Source: Amycolatopsis umgeniensis (lineage in GTDB: Bacteria > Actinomycetota > Actinomycetes > Mycobacteriales > Pseudonocardiaceae). Taken from it: 64,000 nt of DNA. The translations under genes were made by a program, and so were the position numbers. The DNA lies in the NCBI RefSeq assembly GCF_014205155.1, contig NZ_JACHMX010000001.1, positions 8,122,001 to 8,186,000 on the forward strand. The letters are read 5' to 3'. Position 1 is the first letter of the stretch. Each line of letters starts with the position of its first letter. Shown piece after piece: positions 7,902 to 16,227 of this stretch. The notes below the pieces were generated by a model, which worked only from the letters and a program-made list of their open reading frames with translations, had not been told where the DNA came from and made no database searches.

Positions 7902-8350
7902 TTGTTCCTCGTCAGCATGGATTTGTCTGCACGGGCAGACGGAACGGTATCCCGCCCACGCTCGCCCGCTGCGGCTGTCAGCCAATAGGTCGACCCGAGA
8001 GGCAGGTCTGTTACGCCTGCCTGGCGGTGGCCTGAAGGTCGACGGGGCGAGCGCGCGTCGCCCTCAACGGATGCGGACCGGCGAGTGAAGAGTCTCGAAC
8101 GTGACGAGCTGTGTCTGCTAACGTGCGACGGGTTGCGGCACGCCGCGCCACTGTGGCTCGAGGGAAGGTCAAGTTGCGGCGGGCAGGAAGGACCAGGTGA
8201 CCCGGGCATCGGTCGGCCCGTGGCTGGTCTACTGCCAAGGTTCACTTAGAATGCGGCGTCTACGGTCGACGGCGTCGACCGTAGACAACGGCAAAACTGC
8301 GCCCAGTTCATCGCTGGCACGGCCGATGTCGAGTTTCGCAGCCCGGTCCG
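7902..8350. other. Intergenic region upstream of the hydrolase-caspase operon
   Basis: About 450 bp without a convincing gene; short frames on either strand have no family resemblance or good ribosome binding site. The region must hold the promoter for the leftward operon starting at 7901. Its one striking element is the perfect inverted repeat at 8258-8286, annotated separately. Confidence 0.4.
8258..8286. repeat. Perfect 13-bp inverted repeat with 3-nt centre
   Basis: GTCTACGGTCGAC (8258-8270), GGC, GTCGACCGTAGAC (8274-8286). No T-run follows on either strand, so it is not a canonical intrinsic terminator. It lies between the IS5-type remnant and the hydrolase-caspase operon. It could be an operator, a recombinase or plasmid-type site, or the end of a mobile element. 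Confidence 0.6.
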
Positions 8351-9729
8351 GGGCGGCTCAAGCAATTCCGTGCCATCGCCACCCGCTTCGACAAATGCCG
8401 CCACCTCATATCTGGGCCTGATCGATCTGGCCAGTCTGTCCTCTGGCTTTGAGGACAGGCCTTAGCGCGTCCTGAAGCCAGCCAATCCGCGATGTCGTCG
8501 ATGACGGCGGGGTCGACGTGGTGCGGTTTCTCGTAGTCGGCCGGTGTCGACGGTCCGGTGCCGGGGAAGAAGAGGTGGTCGTCGTCGGCGTGGACGTGGA
8601 TCGTGACATCCGGGCGAGAGGAAAGGCCCGCCTGCCAGCGTGACAGGTCGTCCTCGACGGTCACCTGGTAGTCGCGACCGCCTTGGAGGATGAGCATGGG
8701 CCTGTCCAGCGCCGCCGCCGTCGCGACGGGGTCGTAGTCGCGGAGATCGAGCCAGTACGAAGCGGAAAAGCCGAAGGGCAGGTCTGCGGCCGGCGTGCCG
8801 GGGGAGAGGCCGGGGCTGTCGACGTTCGCCGCCTGGCGGGCGAACAGGTCTACGGCGTCTTGGCCGAGCAGTCCCGGAGCCACGGTCGCGAGGTGGCGGG
8901 CGACCCGGATCGCGGCGTGGTGCATCGGCTGGGTATCGCCCGCCAGGATGAGCAGACCCGCGACGGAGGGCTCGGCGGCGGCGACCCGTGGCGCGACCTT
9001 ACCGCCCATGCTGTGGCCGAGGACGAAGACCCGAGCGTCGTCCACAGTGGACTCTTGGCGCAGCAGGCGGACGGCGGCCGCGGCATGCGGCACGTACTCG
9101 TCGGACATCGTGAAGCCGGGGGTGCTCGTCGCTTCGGGCCGGGTGTGGGTGATCTTGTCGAACCGCAGCGTCGCCACGCCTCGGCAGGCGAGACCCCAGG
9201 CCAGATCCTTGAGCGGCTTGTTCGGCCCGCTGGTCTCGTCGCGGTCGAAAGGGCCGCCCCCGGGGAGCAGGACCACGCCCGGCCGGCTGCCGGGACCCGA
9301 CGGCACGGTCAAGGTTCCCGCCACGGCCGACGATCCGGCGTCGATCGTGACGTCGTGTTCGGTGAACGCGGCCGGATCCGCGTAGGGCGGAGGCGTCCAC
9401 GCCGTGCTCGTCGCGGGCGCGAGCTGCAGACCCTGCAGCAGGCCGCCTTCGTCGATCGACATGAGCACCGTGAGGTCGCCGCGCTCGCAGTGCACGGGAA
9501 CGCCGATTCGGACGAGGCCGGCGCCGGCGGGTTCGGTGTCCGGATCCCCGATTCCGGTGACGGGTCCGCGTTCGCCGAGCTTCGCCGTCCACGCGGCTTC
9601 GAGTGCGCCGGCCGGGACGGCCGCTCGCAACGGTGGCGCGAAAAGTGCCACGACCTCGTCGAAGTGTTCCTCGCGCAGCATTTCGACGATCGTCCTCGCG
9701 GTGGTGACGAGCGTGGGCCCCAGTTCCAT
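8308..9729 (-). CDS. Alpha/beta hydrolase with N-terminal DUF3887-like domain; C-terminus run on into IS remnant
   Basis: ATG at 9729 preceded by AAAGG; 473 codons. Residues 1-105 resemble the DUF3887/NTF2-like domain often found before esterase domains. Residues about 120-425 form the hydrolase: VVLLPGGGPFDRDE (oxyanion loop), VLGHSMGGKV (Ser240), a GGRDYQ Asp strand and ADDDHLFF supplying His. Homology should end near VIDDIADWL (nt about 8490). The last ~55 codons run antisense through the IS5-type remnant, so the native stop was lost. A short hairpin, CTGTCCTC-N7-GAGGACAG (8436-8458), lies in this tail. Divergent from the ArsR-like regulator at 9786, which probably represses it. Confidence 0.75.
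   Translation of the reverse strand: MELGPTLVTTARTIVEMLREEHFDEVVALFAPPLRAAVPAGALEAAWTAKLGERGPVTGIGDPDTEPAGAGLVRIGVPVHCERGDLTVLMSIDEGGLLQGLQLAPATSTAWTPPPYADPAAFTEHDVTIDAGSSAVAGTLTVPSGPGSRPGVVLLPGGGPFDRDETSGPNKPLKDLAWGLACRGVATLRFDKITHTRPEATSTPGFTMSDEYVPHAAAAVRLLRQESTVDDARVFVLGHSMGGKVAPRVAAAEPSVAGLLILAGDTQPMHHAAIRVARHLATVAPGLLGQDAVDLFARQAANVDSPGLSPGTPAADLPFGFSASYWLDLRDYDPVATAAALDRPMLILQGGRDYQVTVEDDLSRWQAGLSSRPDVTIHVHADDDHLFFPGTGPSTPADYEKPHHVDPAVIDDIADWLASGRAKACPQSQRTDWPDRSGPDMRWRHLSKRVAMARNCLSRPGPGCETRHRPCQR
8351..8454 (+). pseudogene. IS5-family transposase C-terminal remnant, frameshifted
   Basis: In the plus strand one frame reads RLKQFRAIATRFDK (8354-8395). After a one-base shift it continues AATSYLGLIDLASL (about 8398-8440). 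Together these match the conserved C-terminal end of IS5-type DDE transposases (LKQFR-x-(I/V)-ATR(Y/F)DK ... YL-x-LI-x-LAS). Nothing of the catalytic core is left and the frame is broken, so it is inactive. It lies antisense to the run-on tail of the hydrolase gene ending at 8308 and marks the right edge of the 5480-8450 accessory segment. Confidence 0.55.
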
Positions 9730-9733
9730 CTCA

Positions 9734-9764
9734 GCTACCTTTCTCATGTTTTGCGAAAGGTAGC
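9734..9764. promoter_or_regulatory. Palindromic operator between hydrolase and ArsR-like regulator
   Basis: GCTACCTTTC (9734-9743) and GAAAGGTAGC (9755-9764) form a perfect 10-bp inverted repeat with an 11-bp centre; the centre extends the symmetry to TACCTTTCTCA / TGCGAAAGGTA with one mismatch. It begins 5 bp from the hydrolase start and ends 21 bp before the regulator start, an ideal place for ArsR-type repression of both genes. Confidence 0.6.
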
Positions 9765-9785
9765 ACATCGTGAGATCGTTGCGGG

Positions 9786-10346
9786 GTGAACGCGTGGGAA
9801 CTCCTGGCACATCCGGTTCGCTTGCGCATCGTGCACGCGATGCGCGGGGGGCGGGTGCTCACGACCGCGCAGCTCTGCGCGCGCGTCCCCGACGCCTCGA
9901 AGGCGATGGTCTACCGGCATGTCGACCTGCTCGAAACGGGTGGCGTCCTGGAAGTGGCGGAGGAACGCCGGGTGCGAGGCGCTGTCGAGCGCGGTTACCG
10001 GCTCCGTCAGGATCGCGCGGCCATCGATCCCGGAGACATCGCCTCGGCGACCACCGAAGACTTCAAACGGAGTTTCGCCACCGCGCTGGCCGCCCTGGTG
10101 GCCGAGTTCAACGCCTACCTGGAGCGGGACGACGTCGATCCGATCGCGGATCTGGTCGGCTACCGCCAGCACGCCGTTTGGCTCTCTCGCGAGGAACTCC
10201 TCGAGTTGATCGGCGCGATGCAGAAGGCCATCGTGCCCGTCCTGGCCAACGAACCCGGGCCGGATCGCGCTCAATACCTGCTCAGCCCGATCCATTTCCC
10301 GATCGCGGAGGCGCACGACGATCCCGGGCCGGAGCACGGCGGATAG
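9786..10346 (+). CDS. ArsR-like winged-helix transcriptional regulator
   Basis: GTG start at 9786; 186 residues. Residues 1-75 form a winged helix: WELLAHPVRLRIVHAM, TTAQLCARVPDASKAMVYRHVDLLETGGVLEV and a basic wing RRVRGAVERGYRL. The C-terminal helical half (about 80-175) resembles the ligand/dimer part of actinobacterial HTH proteins of this type. There are no clustered Cys or His residues for metal sensing, so it probably senses an organic compound. Divergent from the alpha/beta hydrolase across a 56-bp gap holding the palindrome at 9734-9764, the likely operator. Confidence 0.8.
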   Translation: MNAWELLAHPVRLRIVHAMRGGRVLTTAQLCARVPDASKAMVYRHVDLLETGGVLEVAEERRVRGAVERGYRLRQDRAAIDPGDIASATTEDFKRSFATALAALVAEFNAYLERDDVDPIADLVGYRQHAVWLSREELLELIGAMQKAIVPVLANEPGPDRAQYLLSPIHFPIAEAHDDPGPEHGG

Positions 10347-10347
10347 C

Positions 10348-10378
10348 GGGGGCCCGCGCCCTGGCGGACGGGGCCCCC
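10348..10378. terminator. GC-rich hairpin between convergent genes
   Basis: GGGGGCCC (10348-10355) pairs perfectly with GGGCCCCC (10371-10378). It starts 2 bp after the ArsR-like stop codon and lies 26 bp from the end of the opposing secreted-protein gene. Actinobacterial terminators often lack the U-run, so a bidirectional terminator is likely. Confidence 0.55.
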
Positions 10379-10403
10379 ACCGGTCTTCGCGATTGTGCGC
10401 CGT

Positions 10404-10955
10404 TCAGCAGGAAACCCGGGAAACGGGGCTGAAGAACGTCCGGTCGATCATCTTCGGCTCGCCGGTCTTGAAGACGACCACCACGCGCAGCGCGGTGTAG
10501 AGGTTGCCGCTGGCACACGGCCGCTTGATCTGCTCGCCGCCGCCCAGCGTCCCGAAATTGAACTGGTCGACGGTGTTGCCCAGCGGAGCGCTTTCGTTCA
10601 CCCGGAAGATGGCGACGAAGCCGGCGATACCCGTGACTTCCTGATCGCAGCTGACCGAATAGTCGGCGGCGACCTCGGAGGTGCCGGCCTTGACCGGAGA
10701 CGAGTAGTTCACCGTGCAGGTCGTGGCCGCGACGCCCGCCGTGCCCTGGGCGCTCTTCGCGATCCTTTGGGATATCAACTGCTTCGTGGCGCCGGACCCG
10801 AGGGCCGCACGGCTGTCCGCCTTCAGGACGGCGTCGGTGTCGACACGCGGCACCGATGCCGAAGCGGTGCCGGCCGTGAGCACGGCCATCGCGAGTATTG
10901 CTCCCAGTAGGGCCAGGATGTGTCTGAACATCCTGGTGGGCTGACTCTTTTTCAT
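10404..10955 (-). CDS. Small secreted protein of unknown function
   Basis: ATG at 10955 with a strong GGGAGG eight bases upstream; 183 residues. A signal peptide is clear: MKKSQPTRMFR, a hydrophobic core LALLGAILAMAVLTAG, then TASAS with cleavage about residue 34. The mature part has four Cys (TTCTV, VSCDQ, RPCAS and the C-terminal VSC), enough for two disulfides. I do not recognise the family. It is transcribed towards the ArsR-like gene and ends at the shared hairpin; no operon partners. Confidence 0.7.
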   Translation of the reverse strand: MKKSQPTRMFRHILALLGAILAMAVLTAGTASASVPRVDTDAVLKADSRAALGSGATKQLISQRIAKSAQGTAGVAATTCTVNYSSPVKAGTSEVAADYSVSCDQEVTGIAGFVAIFRVNESAPLGNTVDQFNFGTLGGGEQIKRPCASGNLYTALRVVVVFKTGEPKMIDRTFFSPVSRVSC

Positions 10956-11151
10956 GTAGCTGCCTCCCTCGTTTTCACCTTCACGGCGATCCTGCCGTCC
11001 TGCGAACGACCGTGTCGTCGTCACATCTCACGAATCGCCGACGGCGGCGGCACGGTGATTTGTCACAGGTCACGAATGCCGATCTTCGTGGTCCAGTCAG
11101 TGCTCGAACGTGCTCGGCCCCAACCATGCGATCGGATCAACCTACGTCGAT

Positions 11152-11167
11152 GTGTAGTGCACTACAC
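11152..11167. promoter_or_regulatory. 16-bp perfect palindrome in front of the Crp-type gene
   Basis: GTGTAGTGCACTACAC is fully self-complementary and lies 8 bp before the ATG at 11176. Crp/Fnr regulators bind such dyads, so the position suggests autoregulation, probably repression because it sits close to the start codon. The palindrome differs from the E. coli CRP consensus. Confidence 0.6.
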
Positions 11168-11175
11168 TCAGGCTC

Positions 11176-11844
11176 ATGGCGCAGAACACGTCTCTTCATG
11201 TGACCGACTTCCTCACCGCGCAGCAGCGCGTTGAGCTGGAAGGTCTCGCTGACGAGGTGACCTACCCGCCCGAACACACGATCTTCTGGGAGGGCGAACC
11301 TTCTCTCGCGGTGCTGATCATCCAGTCCGGCAACGTGAAGGTGACCCGGCAAGGCGCGGACGGCACGGAGATCATCTTCGCCATCCGCGGGGCGGACGAG
11401 GTGATGGGTGAGGAAGGCGTGCTGATGGACGAGGCACGTTCGGCCACGGTCAGCACGATCACCACGGTGTCCGGGCTGATCCTGCGCGCGGACGAACTGC
11501 TGCGGTTCGTCCGCGAACAGGACCTCTGGCCCGCGATGTACCGGGCGACCGTCCGCCGCCGTCGTCAGCTGGAGGAGCGGCTGATGCTGGCCCGGCTGGA
11601 CGTTCGCAGCAGGCTGGCGCGGTGGTTGCTGGAGCTGGCCACCGAGGTGGGTGAAGACACCGAGGCGGGCTGGGTGATCGAGTCGACGTTGTCACAACAA
11701 GACCTCGCCGCCCGAATCGGCGCTTCCCGCGATGGCGTGGCGATCGAGCTGCGGAAGTTGCGGGAGCGGGGACTCGTCACCACCGGGCGGCGGCGGATCG
11801 TCCTGCACGACCTGGCCGCGCTGCGAGCGATCGTGGCCGGCTGA
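11176..11844 (+). CDS. Crp/Fnr-family transcriptional regulator
   Basis: 222 residues. Residues about 10-120 form a cyclic-nucleotide-binding-like beta-roll (HTIFWEGEPSLAVLIIQSGNVKVTRQGADGTEIIFAIRG), followed by the long dimerisation helix (RRRRQLEERLMLARLDVRSRLARWLLEL) and a C-terminal HTH (LSQQDLAARIGASRDGVAIELRKLRERGLV). No Cys cluster for an FeS centre is present. Whether the roll binds a cyclic nucleotide cannot be read directly, but a class III cyclase-like gene lies two genes downstream on the opposite strand. First gene of a three-gene operon with the MazG-like and glycosyltransferase genes. Confidence 0.88.
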   Translation: MAQNTSLHVTDFLTAQQRVELEGLADEVTYPPEHTIFWEGEPSLAVLIIQSGNVKVTRQGADGTEIIFAIRGADEVMGEEGVLMDEARSATVSTITTVSGLILRADELLRFVREQDLWPAMYRATVRRRRQLEERLMLARLDVRSRLARWLLELATEVGEDTEAGWVIESTLSQQDLAARIGASRDGVAIELRKLRERGLVTTGRRRIVLHDLAALRAIVAG

Positions 11845-11862
11845 CGGAGAGGAAACCGAAGG

Positions 11863-12195
11863 GTGACGAATTTGGCCGAGGATCTGGGGCCCTTCCAGGA
11901 TTTCTGGAACGCCTGGAACGAAGTGCACGACGAGATTCGCGGCAAGGACTTCGAGCACTTTCCCCGCGCGGTGGAGATCCAGTTCGAGGAAATGCGCGAA
12001 CACCTCGACAACGGTGACCGTCGAGCGGCCGCGCGCGAAGTGACGGACGTGATCAGCATCGCCCTCAACACCATGCGCTGGCTGGGCTACGGGCCTGCGG
12101 AAATAGCTCAGATCGCTCGTGATCGGGCCGGGGAACGGATGCGTGGCCAAACCCCGTCGATCCTCGAGAAGTACCAACGCGAATACGACATCTGA
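11863..12195 (+). CDS. MazG-like (all-alpha NTP pyrophosphohydrolase-like) small protein
   Basis: 110 residues from a GTG at 11863, 18 bp after the Crp-type gene. The sequence is helical and acidic. The segment REVTDVISIALNTMRWLGYGP followed by RAGERMRGQTPSILEKYQREY resembles actinobacterial MazG-like proteins. The EExxE-type metal motif is less clear here than in canonical MazG, so pyrophosphatase activity is an inference. Its position between a Crp-type regulator and a glycosyltransferase suggests a small conserved operon. Confidence 0.55.
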   Translation: MTNLAEDLGPFQDFWNAWNEVHDEIRGKDFEHFPRAVEIQFEEMREHLDNGDRRAAAREVTDVISIALNTMRWLGYGPAEIAQIARDRAGERMRGQTPSILEKYQREYDI

Positions 12196-12221
12196 CGTCG
12201 CGGGCGGCGCAGGAGGAACTC

Positions 12222-13457
12222 ATGTCGAGCACGTCGTTCCGGGCCGGTGGCTGGAATCCGGCACGCACCGAGCCCCCGTCCGTGCTGCTGATCAGCGACG
12301 AGTGGTCACCGACACGCGGTGGGATCTCCCAGTTCAACAGGCGCCTGGCGATCACGTTCGCGGCAGAGGGCTACCGGACCGCCTGCTTGGTCAAGGCTGT
12401 GTCGGCGATGGAGCGTGCCGACGCGGACGAGCACGACGTCCGGCTGTTCACCGCACCCGCGACGCCCGACGGACCGGCGCTGTCCGTCCCGTCTTCGGAG
12501 GTGATCGCCTGGCGCCCGGACGTGGTGATCGGACACGACGTCGTCAGCGGATCGGTCGCCTGGACGTACACCGAGTACTACGTCCCGGCCGCGGCGCTGG
12601 TGCACGTCATGCACACGTCTCCGTCGCAGAACGAGTCCTACAAACCGTACCCGGACCAGGCCCGGCGGACCTCCGATCACGAGCGGCGGATGCGGGAGAT
12701 CGCCGCCGACGCCGCCGTTGTCGCCGCCGTGGGGCCGCTGCTGCGCAACCGTGCGGAGGCGATCCTGGGCAGTGGCGACGTGCTGCAACTCGACCCGGGC
12801 ATCGACATCCCCGACGATCCGCGCTGGCTGCGCCGAAGCCCGCCGTCCAACTCGATCGTGCTCATGGTGTGCCGCACCAAGCACATCGAGCCGAAGGGTT
12901 TGGACATCGCGGCGAGTGCCATCGCCGGAATGCGGTTCCCGCATCATCAACCGCCCCCGGAACTACGGATTCGCGGCGCGCACGGCGAACGTTGTGACTC
13001 ACTCAAAAACGACCTGGTCACCCGGTTCGGTATCGCCCGCGACCGGATCGATGTGCGCGAATACGACGCGGCTCCCGCCGCCATCGCACACGACCTCGGC
13101 CATGCGGCGCTGTTCCTCATGCCGTCGCGGGCCGAGGGTTTCGGTCTCGCGGCCCTGGAAGCGATCGGTCTCGGCACCCCGGTGCTCATCAGCAGCCGCA
13201 GCGGACTCGCGCAGATGCTACGCGACAACTGTCCCGAGTTCGCCGAGCCGATGATCGTCCCCGTCGTGGACAATCTGGAGCAGGACATCCGTGCCTGGCG
13301 GGACGCCATCGAGCGCAAGATGGACAACCTGGACGGCGCGTTCGACTACGCGCGCGAGATGCAGCGTCGTCTCGCCGTCCGGTTCAGCTGGAGCGCGACG
13401 GTCAGCACGTTGGTGTCTCGCCTGCCGGTGCCCGCGTACCGTCGGCCGAAGCCATGA
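12222..13457 (+). CDS. GT-B glycosyltransferase, family 4-like
   Basis: ATG at 12222 preceded by an ideal AGGAGG; 411 residues. The N-terminal domain has the group 1 signature SDEWSPTRGGISQFNRRLA. The C-terminal nucleotide-sugar domain has CRTKHIEPKGLDIA and the E-x7-E region SRAEGFGLAALEAIGLGTPVL (about residues 300-325), typical of retaining GT4 enzymes. Acceptor and donor are unknown. It completes the Crp - MazG-like - GT operon. Its 3' end overlaps the convergent cyclase/NB-ARC gene by 56 bp, an unusually long antisense overlap. Confidence 0.82.
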   Translation: MSSTSFRAGGWNPARTEPPSVLLISDEWSPTRGGISQFNRRLAITFAAEGYRTACLVKAVSAMERADADEHDVRLFTAPATPDGPALSVPSSEVIAWRPDVVIGHDVVSGSVAWTYTEYYVPAAALVHVMHTSPSQNESYKPYPDQARRTSDHERRMREIAADAAVVAAVGPLLRNRAEAILGSGDVLQLDPGIDIPDDPRWLRRSPPSNSIVLMVCRTKHIEPKGLDIAASAIAGMRFPHHQPPPELRIRGAHGERCDSLKNDLVTRFGIARDRIDVREYDAAPAAIAHDLGHAALFLMPSRAEGFGLAALEAIGLGTPVLISSRSGLAQMLRDNCPEFAEPMIVPVVDNLEQDIRAWRDAIERKMDNLDGAFDYAREMQRRLAVRFSWSATVSTLVSRLPVPAYRRPKP

Positions 13458-16041
13458 GCGTCCTGAGCCGGACCTCGACGCGCTCGGCGGCCGGATGCCG
13501 GATTTCCCGGTACGTCGCGAGCGCTTCGCGCAGCGACCTTTCGCGATCATCGTCGTCCGGATACACCTCGGCGAGCTTCTCCGCCGAGACGGCGCGCCAG
13601 TACCGGTCGCCGAGCCGCCGGTCGAGCGAATGGGAACGCCGGTAGTACTCGACAGCCTCGGCGGGGCGGTCCAGGGCACGTTCGATGTCGCCCAGAACGA
13701 TCAGGACGTAGGCCTGCCCCTCGACGTGCCCGATCGCTGTGTACAGCTCGAACGCCCGGGTACCGAGCGGGCGCGCTTCGTCGTCGCGATGCACCGCGGC
13801 AAGCTGGCCTGCCATCGCCGCCAAGGCGTCGGCGTGACCGAGCCGATCATGGCGGCCTCGAATCAGCTCCCACGCCCTTTCCGCGTGTTTCAGCGCTTCG
13901 ACGTGACAGCTCCGAGCGCTGAGGACCCTCACGCAGGCCAAGTGGGTCTTGAATTCGCTGATCTCGTCGCCGAGTTCCTCGCACAGTTCCGCGGCCCTGC
14001 TCAGCAGCCGGACGGCTTCGTCCAACTCGCCGAGGCGTGCGACGGCTGTCGCCAGGTTGCGGCTGCTCGTGGCTTCGCCGAGCCGGTCATCCGTTCGGAT
14101 CGTCGCGGCCAGCGCGGCGCGATGGACGGCGGCCCGCTCGGACCACCGGCCCGTGCGGCGGAGGAATGTGGTGCACGCCCAGGCCAGCCGCCAGGCGTGA
14201 CCGGTCAGGTCGTGGTCGGCCGCGAATCCGACAAGAGTCAGGAGCGTGGGGTGCTCGAGAGTGAACCAGTCCATGGCGTCGTCGACGTCGCCGATCTCGG
14301 CTTGGTCGAGCGGAGGTCTCCCGACGAGCGCGTCACGACCGTAACGATGAGGCAGGATGTGTCGTTCGGCCAGGAGCGCCGTATCCAGATAATGCGCCAC
14401 GAGCCGGGCCGCCGCGGCGGCCCGCTCCGGATCGGCCGCGGCCAGCTCCGTGGCATAGGCACGCAGCAAGTCGTGCAGGCGAAACCGCCCCGGCCGGTAT
14501 TCGGTCAGAAGGTGGGCGCTGGTCAGCTTGCGAAGTGCGGCAGGCGCGTTGTCGTCGGCCAGCGCCCGGCAGGCGGCGAGGCCGATGTCTGCGCCGGGGT
14601 GCATGCCGAGAAGACGAAACAGGCGTGCGGCCGTAGGGGGCAGTTCGGAGTACGACCAGGAGAAGACCGCCCGCAGGTTCAGGTCCGGCTCCCCGAGGTC
14701 CAGCGCGTCCAACCGGTGGCGCTCGTCGCGCAGTTCCCCGAGCAGCTCTCGCAGGGACAGCGGGGACTGGTTCGCCGCACGTGCGGCGGCCACGCTCAAC
14801 GCCAGTGGCAGGTGCGCGCACAGACGTACGAGCTCCGCGGCGGATCCGGGATCCTCCTCGAGACGGGTACGGTCGATCCGCTCGGCGATCAACGCGAGCG
14901 CGTCCGCGTCGGACAGTACGTCGAGCGCGATTCGGTGGGCACCCTCCCGCACCAGCAAACCGTCCAGCCGGTTTCGGCTCGTGACCACGGCGACGGAGAT
15001 CGGGCTCGCGGGCAGCAACGGGCGTACGTGATCGCTCGATCGCGCGTTGTCGAGGACCACGAGCATGCGGCGCTCGGCGAGCATGCTGCGGTACAGCGCG
15101 GACTTGGCGTCGCGCCCGGCCGGAATCGCCTGGGGGTGCACTCCGAGCGTCTGGAGGAAACCGTCCAGCACCTGGCTGGTGTCCAAGGGATCCTGCTCGT
15201 CGAATCCACGGAGGTTGACGTGCAGTTCGCCGTCCGGGAACCGGTCGCGCACCTGATGTGCCCAAGTCATCGCCAGCGCGGTCTTCCCGATACCGGCGGT
15301 GCCGTCGATCGCGGCGATGACGGCCCCCGCCCGCGGCTGGGTCAGCAGTTCGGTCAGCTGCGCGAGTTCGGTGTCGCGCCCGACGAACTGCCGGGTGCTC
15401 GGGGGGAGCTGGTGGGGTGCGGGCAAGCGGGCCATCGGCGGTGGCTCGTCCACGAGCGAGAGCTTTCCGTCCACGAGCCGTACCCAAGCGGTGGTGTCGG
15501 TTTCCTTGGCGGTGACATGGACTCGGCGGTAGGTGTCCCGCTCGGCTGTCGCGCTGTGCCAGATCACCTCGTCGAAGAACCACGCGGACGTGATCATGCT
15601 CAGCAGCCCGCCGGACCGGGCATGTGCCGCCGTGAACACGGGCGCGTCGAGGAGCCGGAACGCGAGGTTCACCGCGCGGCCCACCACTCCGTGGTCGTCG
15701 TAGTGGATTTCCCCGGCGTGCAGTGCGAGCCGCAGGCGGATGTGTTCCTCGGGTGGATGTCCGGCGTTGTGCTCCCGTAGTGCGCCGACGAGCGGTGTCG
15801 GCAGTTTCTCGACGAGCGTGCCCTTCGCCACCGTGGGCGGCAGGATCACCATCACCCCGTCGCCGCGGTCCTCGTGGTCGCATTCGGTCCACGGGACTTC
15901 GGATTCCGCAAAGGCCCGCTCCAAGACGCCGTACAGTCCGCGTCGCACCGTGAGCTGATGCAGATTCGTGCGCCGCCGGTCCCCGAAGGCGGACACGTCC
16001 ACGACAAGCACTGTCCGGTGCACAGCCGCGGGGAAAGCCAC
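13402..16041 (-). CDS. Class III nucleotide-cyclase-like domain - NB-ARC ATPase - TPR protein (full length)
   Basis: 879 residues from a GTG at 16041 with GGAA just upstream. Residues 1-200: cyclase-like domain with metal Asp residues in VVDVSAFGD (D15) and RGDG, LALHAGEIHYDDHG, and RAVNLAFRL carrying the catalytic Asn/Arg pair. Residues about 230-480: NB-ARC ATPase with FVGRDTELAQL, Walker A GTAGIGKT, LVVLDNARSSDHV as Walker B and VVTSRNRLDGL. A winged-helix spacer follows (LRAVFSWSYSELPPTAARLFRLLG), then tetratricopeptide-type helices from about 600 to 860. The architecture resembles AfsR without the SARP domain, but with a cyclase in front. It converges on and overlaps the glycosyltransferase gene. 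Likely a sensor switching nucleotide signalling; this is inference. Confidence 0.82.
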   Translation of the reverse strand: MAFPAAVHRTVLVVDVSAFGDRRRTNLHQLTVRRGLYGVLERAFAESEVPWTECDHEDRGDGVMVILPPTVAKGTLVEKLPTPLVGALREHNAGHPPEEHIRLRLALHAGEIHYDDHGVVGRAVNLAFRLLDAPVFTAAHARSGGLLSMITSAWFFDEVIWHSATAERDTYRRVHVTAKETDTTAWVRLVDGKLSLVDEPPPMARLPAPHQLPPSTRQFVGRDTELAQLTELLTQPRAGAVIAAIDGTAGIGKTALAMTWAHQVRDRFPDGELHVNLRGFDEQDPLDTSQVLDGFLQTLGVHPQAIPAGRDAKSALYRSMLAERRMLVVLDNARSSDHVRPLLPASPISVAVVTSRNRLDGLLVREGAHRIALDVLSDADALALIAERIDRTRLEEDPGSAAELVRLCAHLPLALSVAAARAANQSPLSLRELLGELRDERHRLDALDLGEPDLNLRAVFSWSYSELPPTAARLFRLLGMHPGADIGLAACRALADDNAPAALRKLTSAHLLTEYRPGRFRLHDLLRAYATELAAADPERAAAAARLVAHYLDTALLAERHILPHRYGRDALVGRPPLDQAEIGDVDDAMDWFTLEHPTLLTLVGFAADHDLTGHAWRLAWACTTFLRRTGRWSERAAVHRAALAATIRTDDRLGEATSSRNLATAVARLGELDEAVRLLSRAAELCEELGDEISEFKTHLACVRVLSARSCHVEALKHAERAWELIRGRHDRLGHADALAAMAGQLAAVHRDDEARPLGTRAFELYTAIGHVEGQAYVLIVLGDIERALDRPAEAVEYYRRSHSLDRRLGDRYWRAVSAEKLAEVYPDDDDRERSLREALATYREIRHPAAERVEVRLRTLMASADGTRAPAGETPTC

Positions 16042-16227
16042 GTTTCCATCAAGCCAGTTCGGGAAGTCGTCTGCAAGGAAGAACGGGCATCGGGTTTTGG
16101 TGATCCTTTCCGGCGAAGTCCGCCGATCAATTGCGGTGTTGGCGTCGAGATTCGATTCGCAACCGTTGCGCGTCTGGTGTATCGTCTTGAATCGCTTGTG
16201 CTTCGAAAAAGACCCATCTGTGAACGA
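16042..16227. promoter_or_regulatory. Upstream region of the cyclase/NB-ARC gene
   Basis: The leftward gene starts at 16041. The AT-richer stretch around 16120-16215 must contain its promoter, but I cannot fix -35/-10 boxes by eye. No coding potential is seen. With 16228-16453 it makes a 412-bp gap between divergent genes. Confidence 0.3.

Noticed and set aside
13402..16041. SARP/AfsR pathway activator
   Set aside because: The N-terminus is a nucleotide-cyclase-like domain, not a winged-helix/BTAD SARP domain, although NB-ARC and TPR parts resemble AfsR.
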